From: Enterococcus mundtii
Lineage (GTDB): Bacteria > Bacillota > Bacilli > Lactobacillales > Enterococcaceae
Direction: 5' to 3'
DNA length: 64,000 nucleotides
NCBI RefSeq assembly: GCF_003957375.1
Contig: NZ_CP025473.1
Coordinates: 1,699,501 to 1,763,500 of the forward strand
A program made the translations under genes and the position numbers. Positions 41,853 to 51,286 of this stretch are shown piece by piece. The notes under the pieces were generated by a model that saw only the letters and a list, made by a program, of their open reading frames with translations, was not told where the DNA came from and did no database searches. Positions within the stretch are counted from its first letter, which is position 1. The number at the start of each line of letters is the position of its first letter.

Positions 41853-44800
41853 TCAATTTATCTTCGCAGCAAGGTGTAAACTTAGCTTGCCTGTTACTTT
41901 ATTATTTTGTGTGGCATCACCAAAATATTTCCCTGTAAAATGAAGTGACATTCGAGAATCTGCTGACATTGATTCAGTCCACTGTGCACCAGCAAAAGTA
42001 CTTTCTTGTCCAACTAAAGGCTTGTCAGATAAGGTCGCACCTCTTCGTTGCAAATATAAAAACATCGATTCGCTTGTCACCTCTTGTTCCAATGAATCTA
42101 AAAAGACAATATTCGAAGTACTTGCTAATTCCACATCGTTTTTGGTATGGAAGGAAACTGTCAGTTCTGTCGTTGTCGAATGATTGACCACTTGGTAATC
42201 ATCGCTAGTCACTTGATCGTCTAAGACGTTAAAGGCCATCCGAACCGGTAACGTTACATGGATTGCTAGATCACTTTCCACCACAAAAGGAATGGTATAC
42301 TCCCATGTAGCTGTTTCGCCATTAACCAATGACTCGCTGACAACGATTTTGCCAGTCGTCGCTCCTTCTTTTGACGTATTGGGATATTGGGTGAACCCTT
42401 CAATTTTCAAGGTAGGATATTGACTGATATCCAAATATCGTCCAATTTGACGATCCATATCTTCACGAGACATTCCTAACGTTGCTTTTTGTTCCCTTGG
42501 ATTTAAACGATCAATGTTTAATCGTTCAAATCCATTCGCGGTAATTTGATAACGACTTCGATTATCCGATATTCTTGGCTGCACCACGTTATCTTTGAAG
42601 TTGTCCAGTCTGCCATTGACCTCTGCATGGAAAATTTCCACGATCTCGCCTTTCGCAACTGATAGTCTTCGATTTGTTCCGAAACCATCCAAAATCTTCA
42701 CTAAGTCTCCACCCTCTACTGAAAAAACTGTATCAGCAGTCATATTGTTCAATGGACCATTTTTGATAGTGGAACCTTCAAAGTGTTTAAATTCATAATA
42801 AAGCTCATTCGCGAACCTGTAATGAATCTCTTGATTAGATAATCCATATTCATAAGTTGCAGTAATCTGTGTTTGATCTCGGTTCAAACTAAATGTTGCA
42901 GCCCGTGTATCGTGATCGAAGTCAGTATATTTAATTCCTCGTATATTCAAAGAATGACCAAACTGATAAGTGACTGGCACATCGACCGTAGCTAATACTG
43001 TGCCATTTTTCGAAACCTCTACTCGTGCAGATTTACCATTCAACGAATCAGGAAAACTTACAAAACGTGCGTCATAATCCTTTGTTTCCGTTTGATCTTT
43101 GAATACTGTGACAAAGTCCATTGCCTGGTAATCTGTTTCCCCATATCCATAGTTCAAGACTTGATTCTTTGGCTGGAAATCTGTGTAATTTCCGATACCA
43201 GTAAAACCAATGACGCCTTGTTCATTGATGACCCCGATGGAAAAACGTTCGGCATTATTCCGATTGATTTGGAATGTACCTGTTGTGATCTCTCCTGCCA
43301 ATTCCGCTTGATATGGATTGAATAAGTAAACAGGTTGTCCTGCAAGATCTAGAGTTACTGTTACTTGGTTTGTTGAGACAGCTGTATCTACTTCTGGTTG
43401 GATCGAGTTAAAGAACTCGGATGTTTGTGACCCGTTCGTCTGCCACTTCAAATAGGGATAAGTTCGATTAGCACTGCTCTCCATAGCAAAACCTGTGAGC
43501 CACTTTTCACCAAACCCAAGCTCAGTTATAGTTCTATCGATCAATCCTGTAGTACTACGAGCTTCACCCACACCAGTTGTCGTCGTTTTCCTTGTAGTGC
43601 TTGCATCAAAATAAACATTACTTGCTGTAATCCCAGTTGTAGTATTCGAAATTGCTTCACCTGCAGTAAAACCTGCGACGAACAAGTTTGTGAGCTTTGC
43701 AGTTGCAGTCGAATCGACTATTCCGATCACCCCATGTCCGTTCGTTGAACCAACGCTATAATTATCTATCATCGTTAAGTGACCATTTCCTTCGAGCTTA
43801 CCAACAAATCCCGCGGAACCATTGGATAGACTTCCAAGCATATATCCATTATGATAACTCTCATTGATCGTCGCATTTCCTGCTAAACGACCAATAAACC
43901 CGCCAACATAACTATTCCCACTTCGTATATCACTCGAATTGATACTGCGTTCAATCTGAACTTGACCAATTTCTGTAACATAGCCAATCAGTCCTCCACG
44001 ATAGCTGGTAGTTGAAGAATTAACTGTCGAGCGCGTCTCACTAAGCGTGTCGGTAATCGTTACTGTACCAGATGCTTGACCGATCAAACCGCCTAAATTC
44101 AAAGTATAATTATTCCCACCAGTAAAATTCACTTTTGAACTAGAGTGCCCCATGGTAAGCACGCCTGTCGTGCGACCGACGAGACCCCCTAGTAGACCGT
44201 TTGAAGTATTCGAATGAAGATTACTTGATACTTGGCTATTCGTAATTATTAGTTGTCCAGTGTTGTTTCCAACAAAAGCCCCGCTTCCATCTGACTGGTT
44301 TGAAACAATACTACTTTTACTGTCTATCCTGATATTATCAAGTTCAACAATACTCCCTGTGCTGATTTGGGCAATCACTCCTGCAGTATAGTTGGTATAT
44401 GACTGTCCTCTAGTATTTGACACCCTTAGATTTTCAAATGTTAGATTCTCAATTCGTAAAGGATCGTTTCCGACTGAATGAATAAAAGCTAAGTCTAATT
44501 CTCCACTAGTCAACGTCAAATTCTTGATGATCGCATGATTACCGATCAATTTCGCTCCATACACTCGTCTGCCTGAAAAAGTTCCTGCATTTGCCATATC
44601 GATTGATATTCCATCTTCTGGTTCAATCGAATAGTCTTTATCATCTTCATCAAAAGGCACTTGACTGTTCAAAAAACGACTTAGATCCTCTGCTGTTCGA
44701 ATGACCGTTTGCACATAATTTGCTGTCACAGTTGCATCTTCTGTCCCCATCGAAAAAGTAGCTGTTCGATTTTTTTGATCAACATTTGTTACGATACTTC

Positions 44801-45421
44801 CTGTGCCTGTCACGCTAAATCCAACAAAACGATATCCAGCATTTGCTTCAGCCGCCTGAATCGTTGTTGTATCCCCTTCGATAAAATTCGTCTGGACAGC
44901 AATTGGATCAGCTGCACTTCCTGTTAAGGGATCACGCCCCAGTGTCAAACTCATTCGCCGTGCGGTAAAGCCCACAACTCCTTGTTGATTGATCACCCCA
45001 ATTGATACATTTTTAACATTGCCTTGATTGAAACCGAAAGTTCCTTCTGTGGCTTCACCTGCTAAGCCAGAACTATATGGATTGAATAGTTTCAATGGCT
45101 CTTGTTTTAGGTCTAACGTTACGGACACTTGATTGCCTGTCACTGGATGATCAACCATCGGATCGATACTTTCAAAAAACATAGATGGTTGGGTATTTTG
45201 GGTCTGCCAACTAAGATATGGATAGGTTTTATTCGTGCGCTGATCCACTGAAAAGTCAGTTTGCCAACGACTTCCGAAACCTAGTGCAGTGGTTGTTTCT
45301 TCAATCAACTCTAGCGTTGTTTTCGCTTCTCCAACTCCAGTCGTCGTTGACTTATTCGTCGTACTGGAATCAAAATAAACATTAGTCGCCGTGATACCCA
45401 TCGTACCTGAAGTAATGGGTT
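41853..45421 (-). pseudogene. giant GLUG-type adhesin, C-terminal part (after frameshift)
   Basis: The frame continues the preceding open frame after a one-base shift at the G6 run at 45422-45427. It contains a second copy of the adhesin module (beta-repeat near RMSLTLGRDPLTGSAADP, then GLUG-like repeats GGLVGRTTGVLTMG, GGLIGQASGTVTI, GGFIGRLAGNATINESYHNG), a second FFNSIQPEVD linker, and a C-terminal domain with VTLPVRMAFNV and VNHSTTTELTVSFH. It ends KLSLHLAAKIN with no LPxTG motif or membrane helix, so it must be held by something else. The frame has no ribosome-binding site of its own at 45401. Confidence 0.75.
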
Positions 45422-47842
45422 CCCCCCTGTAAATCCTGCGACAAAGAGTTGGCTGAGTGTCACAGAATCCGTTAATTGATTGTTCCCAATCACACCATTA
45501 CCATTGGAAGAGCCGATACTATAACTATCCATGATGTCAAGAACACCATCGCTATCGGCCTTACCAATGAACCCAGCAGTTCCTAGACTTGTATTTCCTT
45601 GGACGTGCCCATTGTGATAGCTTTCCTCAATTCTAGCATTTCCTGACAACCTTCCGATGAATCCGCCCACATAACTATTATTTCCTCGCATATCACCAGC
45701 ATTGATACTTCGTTGGATCGTGACCTCTCCTGAGAATTTCACTAGACCAATCATACCACCTCGATATGTCCCATTTAATGAATTGATGATTGTTTGGCTT
45801 TCACTTATAGAATCAGTGATCCTTACCTCGCTACTGGTTGCACCCACTAGTCCGCCGATATTTAATGTGTATGAATCACCTCCAGTAAAAGTAACTTGAG
45901 AAAGGCTACTATCAATGATCAACGGCCCGTCATTTGCACCAACAAGTCCACCTAACAGTCCGTTGGCGGTGTTGCTATGCAACGTTCCTAAAACTTCACT
46001 GTTTTTGATCATTACTGAACCTTGATTGTTCCCGATCAATCCTGCATTACCATCAGGCTGACTAGCAGCAATTTGACTGCTTTCATCGATCGTGATATTT
46101 TCAAGCTCAACTGACTTCCCACTCGCTACTTGACCGATGATCCCAGCCACATTAGAGTGTGTTCTGGTATTATTAACGAGTAATCCTTCTAATTTCAAGT
46201 TTTCTATACGTGAAAGGTTGTCGCCATCGATCGTTTGAATCAATCCAAGAGAAGCTCCTGAAGCTACTAATGAAAGGTTTTTGATGATTGTACCATTTCC
46301 GATCAGATTACCAGAAAATTGACTACGACCTGTAAAACCACCTTCTCCGGACATGTCAATCGTTTGATTTATCTCTGGTTCGATCGCGTACGTCTGTTCA
46401 TTTGAATCATAAGGAAATTCGCTTCGTAAAAATTTCCCAAGATCCGCTTTATTGCGAATGACCGTCGAAGCATACTCAGCTGTGACTGTCGCATTTTCAG
46501 TTCCCATGGTGAAAGTGGCTGTGCGATTTGCTAAATCAACATTTGTAATCTTACCGTCACCTGTCACATTGAAGCCGGCTAAACGATAACCAGGAGAAGG
46601 TGTATCTGCTGTGACCTTCGTTGATGTCCCCACCAACAGATTGGTCGTCGGCGTAGTTGGATTACTGGCACTTCCAGCTTGTGGTGAACGTGCTAAAGTT
46701 AGCATTCGATTAGTCAACTCATAACGAGCGGTAACTTTAGTATTTTGAGATCCCATCGTAAACGTACCTGTTCGATTGGCTGTATTCACATTCGTGATCG
46801 AACTTCCTGTACCACTTACATCAAATCCCGCAAACTGATACCCCGTCGCTGGTGCTGCAGCAGTCACCGTTGTTGTTGCACCTTGTGCTAATACGGTCAC
46901 AGGAGCCGTTGGATTCGCACTAGCTCCTTGTGATGGATTTCTAGCAGACGTCAAAGTATGAGCGGGTAGTTCTATAAAACTGCCACGAATTGCTTGATCA
47001 ACTGTTGCAAAATAGTTTGCATAATACATATGAATATAATTAGCGGCATAATAAAAATACGTATTGAAAACCCAATCCAAATCAACCGAAAAAGCGTTTG
47101 TCCTTTGACTTGTATTTTTTGCGTCTCTGACTCTTTCAACACGTATAGTATATTGTTGAAAGTCAGCTAAGGAACCTTCATTACTATTTGAGGGAGATAG
47201 AACTGGCGCTTTTATTTGATAAGGATTTGTTTCTTTAATAGTAAATCGAAAATCTTCATTGCTATGTTCAACCGAATTCACTCCGAATTGATACTGACTT
47301 TTTGCAGGCATTTCTGAATAACTCACACCTGCATACAATAAATCGTTAGTATTGCGGTATAAAAATTGTCTAGGCAGCATAACTCGCCCTTCAATACTAT
47401 TTCCAATTCTGTTACCTAACTGATTGTTGCCTGACCATACAATGGATGCCCGGCTATCATTTAAAAAATAATTCTTAAAAGTTGTTGGAAACTGTGTACG
47501 ATTTCCACTAGCACTGCCCTGCAAGAATTGAGAAATCCAAAAATTATTTAAACTATTTAGCTGTTGCAGACCTCTTGGCTCCGTTTCTACTAAAGTTCCA
47601 CCTTCCACCACTTTTTCGGTTGATACCTCTACTCGTTCACTCTCATCCTCAATCGTCTCATCACCTTCTACCAATGTTTCTTCTGTTGTTTCCTGCGTTT
47701 GGCTAACATCTTCTACATGTTCTTCTACCCTTAACTCGTTGATTGCCTCAGCAATAACACTGATACTATTGCCTAATGACGAAAAAAGCAGCAAGATAAT
47801 TACAATAATATGTAAAAATTGTTTCTTATAAAAATGAGTCAT
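45311..47842 (-). pseudogene. giant GLUG-type adhesin, N-terminal part (before frameshift)
   Basis: 843 residues as translated. Signal peptide (about 1-32), acidic Thr/Glu-rich segment, a unique region with RTQFPTTFKNYFLNDSRAS, two bacterial-repeat/InlB B-repeat-like domains (near SARNPSQGASANPTAPVT and TLARSPQAGSASNPTTPTT, each ending ATFTMG/GTFTMG), then GLUG repeats (GGLVGANDGPLIID, GGLVGATSSEVRI, GGMIGLVKFSGEVTI, GGFIGRLSGNARIEESYHNG). It ends in nonsense (GGNPLLQVRWVSRRL) after the G6 run; by one base more or fewer it would join the next part to give about 2,000 residues. Strong AGGAGG at 47850. First gene of the operon. Confidence 0.8.
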
Positions 47843-48607
47843 TTCTTCCTCCTACTCTATACGTATTACTTGACGTGACGTAATCTGCTGATTTTTTGGC
47901 AGAAAGTTATACTCAATGTACATGGGTTACTTCATTCTATTCATAATTTTTTCTTATTTAATGGTTGATTCCATAAACAAAAGCCCTCTAAAATAAATCA
48001 ACCAACCGTCATAATGGACTATTCATGTTTTTTGAAAGATCCACTAGTTATATTCAACTAATTGAATGTATGTCCCCCCCTTCTTAATCAGGATGAAATC
48101 GCGATGTTAAATAACGTTTTTACACAACTATCATTTCTACATCTTTTTATTATAATAACACTATTAAAAAATTTTTTTATTTTTATTTTTCTAAAATAAA
48201 TAAAAATAAAATACTATAAAATTGATTTACATTTAGAAATCCTTGTTACAATCGATATTTTTATTAATTACAGAAATTTAAAGATACTTTTTTTTTGTTA
48301 TTTAGAAAAAAATATCACACTATACACCAAAGAAATCTTCACAGGCAAAAAATATTGCCAACTAAAAAAATAACGAAATTATTCAAAATAACAAAAAATA
48401 TAAAAAAACATTTTTATCCCTAGCTGATCTTACTGATTATGAAAAATTTTTTTAATTATAATGATTTTTTATTTCAAACGTTTGTTTTTTTTGTATAATT
48501 ATAATAGGTATATTTTCCCCTTACCTTATTTACCTATGTGTTTTATCTTTATAGTCAAAATCGATTACTTACATATTTACAGAAAAAAAAGATTGGAAGC
48601 TAGAATA
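47843..48607. other. AT-rich divergent intergenic region with A-tracts
   Basis: Between the leftward adhesin operon and the rightward Mga-like gene. 48160-48480 is almost entirely A/T with many runs of 4-8 A or T, suggestive of intrinsic curvature. No convincing ORF. Part of the upstream frame extension of the Mga-like gene falls here, but the ATG at 48608 is the better start. Confidence 0.6.
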
Positions 48608-50104
48608 ATGGAAAATTTATCCATCACCTTACAACTTGATAATCAGTTTAAACGACAATATCAAATATTAAATTTAGTACATAAAACCAACCAATTAACA
48701 ATCAATGAACTTGCACTTAACTTAGAGAAATCAAAACCTACACTAAAAAAGGATATTGATGAAATCAATCAAGCACTGATTGAGCATTGTGTTTCACTAA
48801 AAATCGATCAAAAAGGTTTATTATCATTCCAATACAAAAAAGCAATGACAATCGATTCGATGATCACCTTATTAGTCAAAAGAACCCTCACTTACCAAAT
48901 CATGGATCTGTTACTTCATAATATGACTTACTCAACCGATGAACTAGCCGATACCTTGATGGTCTCTAGAAGTACGATTTTTAAAACGATTCGTCATATG
49001 AATAACCTCTTGAAAGAATTTAGTGTGACGATCACCACCGGACCATTGACTTTATCAGGTAAAGAAGAAGATATTCGTTTTTGTTTTTTTGCATTTTACT
49101 CAAGCTTTGGCGACAGTGCGATCATTGATGCTGATAGCGAAATCGATGCTCAGTATTTAGTCGACGAAGGACATAAAAGAGATCACGCTTTTTTACATTT
49201 CAGTCATTTTCGTGCCGCTCTGTGGCTATCCATTGCAAAAGTACGATGGAAATGCAAAAAGCTATGTAGCCTGAATCGAAGTATTAAAGTGTTGATCAAA
49301 AACAGCAAAGGCTTCTCTTCGCTTGAACCATTATTGCAGGATTACTATCTTTCACGCTCAAAAGAAACACTTTCCTTAAATGAAATAATATGGTTATACT
49401 TGGTCTCACTTCATTGTATTTCCTACACACGTCAAAACAATTTAGATGATGGTCGCTCCTATGCATTTTATCGAGAAGAGTCTCCTGGTGTCATCGAAGC
49501 AATCCAACGTTTTCTAGCGACTGTTTTCCCAGAACATATGGTCAAGGACGGTACGCTAGAAAAAATGGAAGCTTATTTGGTCAATGCACGTTTACTTTCT
49601 AAAATGAGCCATACTTATGAATTACATTCACCCACCATGGTGACGCAAATGAAGGAACGATATTCTGCAATCTACCAAGTGTGGCTTGAAAAATTGACTC
49701 TTCTAAAAAATAATCCTTTGTTCGGTTTTGTTCATATTGACTATCTTGCAGCTGCGTTGACAACATTTCATGCTTCACTTTTAATGAAACAATCGAAGCG
49801 GCATTTACGCATTATATTTACGATCCAAGGACCACCATCTTTAGATGATTATATCCTGAATGAGATTGAGACACTTTTTACGCAACGGTCAACGATCGAA
49901 TTTCAAATCGAACATGCTGTAACAAAAGAATCAATCGAAATGTATCAAGCTGATCTAGTTGTTTGTAATTATGATCTCCATCTGATCGATGAACAGATTT
50001 GCCAAATCCATCGAATCTCCAATGTTCCGACGATTGCGGATTGGCGCCTTTTAATGGAAACAATCACTTATTTGTCTTTGCCTGCTTATTTAGAAAATAC
50101 ATAA
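48608..50104 (+). CDS. Mga/AtxA-family transcriptional regulator
   Basis: 498 residues from the ATG at 48608 with GGAAG upstream. HTH_Mga-type region (KTNQLTINELALNLEKSKPT, LKKDIDEINQAL), a second HTH (YSTDELADTLMVSRSTIFKT) and a helical middle (PRD-like). The C-terminal 90 residues (LRIIFTIQGPPSLDDYILNE, ADLVVCNYDLHL) resemble the EIIB-like domain of Mga, MafR and AtxA. Such regulators control surface genes and often recognise DNA bends. It is divergent to the giant-adhesin operon and next to the WxL cassette, so both are candidate targets. Confidence 0.85.
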   Translation: MENLSITLQLDNQFKRQYQILNLVHKTNQLTINELALNLEKSKPTLKKDIDEINQALIEHCVSLKIDQKGLLSFQYKKAMTIDSMITLLVKRTLTYQIMDLLLHNMTYSTDELADTLMVSRSTIFKTIRHMNNLLKEFSVTITTGPLTLSGKEEDIRFCFFAFYSSFGDSAIIDADSEIDAQYLVDEGHKRDHAFLHFSHFRAALWLSIAKVRWKCKKLCSLNRSIKVLIKNSKGFSSLEPLLQDYYLSRSKETLSLNEIIWLYLVSLHCISYTRQNNLDDGRSYAFYREESPGVIEAIQRFLATVFPEHMVKDGTLEKMEAYLVNARLLSKMSHTYELHSPTMVTQMKERYSAIYQVWLEKLTLLKNNPLFGFVHIDYLAAALTTFHASLLMKQSKRHLRIIFTIQGPPSLDDYILNEIETLFTQRSTIEFQIEHAVTKESIEMYQADLVVCNYDLHLIDEQICQIHRISNVPTIADWRLLMETITYLSLPAYLENT

Positions 50105-50128
50105 AAAAATATCACTATTATTTTCTCC

Positions 50129-50225
50129 ACAAAAAAGAGACCGAGACAGAAGTGTTCAGCCTCAAGAAATAAGGCGCCATCCACAAAAATTTGAAGAACA
50201 ATTTTCGTGGATGGCGCCTTATTTC
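50129..50225. repeat. intergenic GC-rich hairpin repeat, best copy
   Basis: 50168-50225 is an almost perfect palindrome with arms AATAAGGCGCCATCCAC and GTGGATGGCGCCTTATT around AAAAATTTGAAGAACAATTT, preceded by GAGACCGAGACAGAAGTGTT. Related copies are at 37581-37640 and, more weakly, 17258-17298. It can terminate transcription of the Mga-like gene. Confidence 0.75.
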
Positions 50226-50534
50226 CGAAGAGGTCACTTCTATTCTCGCCATTTATTCGGCTTCAGGAGATGCGCTAGGACTAATGTTCCAGCCTCTGTT
50301 TTCGATCAGTCGTCCTATTCGTCAACATCGAAGCTTAAAAATATTTTTGTTTTTTTCTTTCCACCATTACTAATGCATGACGATATTCAGAAATTGGATA
50401 GATAGGCGCTGTTGTTAGTAGATTCAATTTTTTCTGTTCGATAAAATAGAATAATTGCTGAAAGGTTTGTTGCTATTCTTCATCTAAAACCGAATCTAAC
50501 AAATGCCTGAGATGATAGATTTTGGCTTGGATCG

Positions 50535-50700
50535 GCTGCTGGAAGAGAAGCTGCACGTGCAAGAGGAAGGTTTGGTGGTCGTCCTGAGAGGTGGATTTGG
50601 AATTACTGAAGACTCTAGTAGATAACGATACGTCTATTAAGACGATTGCCGAACGATGGAACGTTTCTTGAACAACCATTTATCGTTATCTTGGTAAGAG
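50535..50700 (+). pseudogene. serine recombinase (resolvase) C-terminal remnant
   Basis: Across frames one reads GREAARARGRFGGRPE, then KTLVDNDTSIKTIAERWNVS, then TTIYRYLG. This is the C-terminal HTH (HTH_7) of Tn3-type resolvases/invertases, with at least two frame changes and stops, so it is dead. It suggests a former transposon or invertible segment between the Mga-like gene and the WxL cassette. Confidence 0.6.
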
Positions 50701-50705
50701 AGTGG

Positions 50706-50747
50706 AAAAGGAAACACCTAAGTAGTTCTTAGGTGTTTCCTTTTCTT
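50706..50747. terminator. bidirectional terminator
   Basis: Stem AAAAGGAAACACCTAAG/CTTAGGTGTTTCCTTTT with a five-base loop; can serve the minus-strand WxL unit and plus-strand remnants. Confidence 0.85.
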
Positions 50748-50831
50748 AGAAATTTATACTACATTAAATACCATCGAATATTTATAGTTTGCACTCAGAT
50801 CATTGCCACAAAGTTCCTTAAAATACGTACG

Positions 50832-51107
50832 TTAGTCCGTCTCTACAAGCCGCAAAATCTCTTTTATTGGCAATTTACTATAGTCGTAACAAATTATTTC
50901 AGCCATTAGTGTTAGTTTCGCATCGATCCCTATAATTTTAGGGAGATTTTCCCAAAAATTGTCTGGTGAAATCGTGCTTGTCAATTGATTCAGTTGTTCG
51001 AACTGTTGTACCAAGTATTCATTTAGTGCTTCGTTTTCTTTTTTTTCTTGTGACAGATTTTTTTGAATCTGGCGCATATATTCATCTTTCATTAAGGCTG
51101 CTACCAT
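50832..51107 (-). pseudogene. small helical WxL-cassette protein, truncated copy
   Basis: 91 residues, mostly helical and charged, without export signal. It aligns with the 115-residue protein at 53823-54170 (QQFEQLNQLTSTISPDNF versus QQFEQLDQLINTISSDNF; IGIDAKLTL versus LGIDAKLTL; IKEILRLVETD versus IKEILRIVETD). After VETD comes TAA, but the next bases still read RTYFKELCGNDLSANYKYSM, matching the last 25 residues of the other copy. So a nonsense change has cut this copy. It is 180 bases downstream of a WxL adhesin gene. Family unknown. Confidence 0.65.
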
Positions 51108-51286
51108 CTTATATAATCCTTTCTTTTTTCTTTATTTCCTATGGGGATGATTAACTATAAAATTCTTTCTATTTATTGATTTTCAACGTTAAACCATTAA
51201 TATTTTTTAGATTATCATTTTTGTGAAGATCTGATTTATGAAAGGGTCGAAAGATTTAGAGAATTAAAAAAATCATACTCTATTTT

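Noticed and set aside
45311-45401. Programmed ribosomal frameshift in the giant adhesin
   Set aside because: No slippery heptamer of the X XXY YYZ type with A/U codons or downstream stem was recognised at the G6 run; a one-base indel explains the break more simply.
41945-45899. Plus-strand ORFs inside the giant adhesin gene
   Set aside because: They are shadows of a repetitive coding strand with biased codons; none has a start site or protein features.
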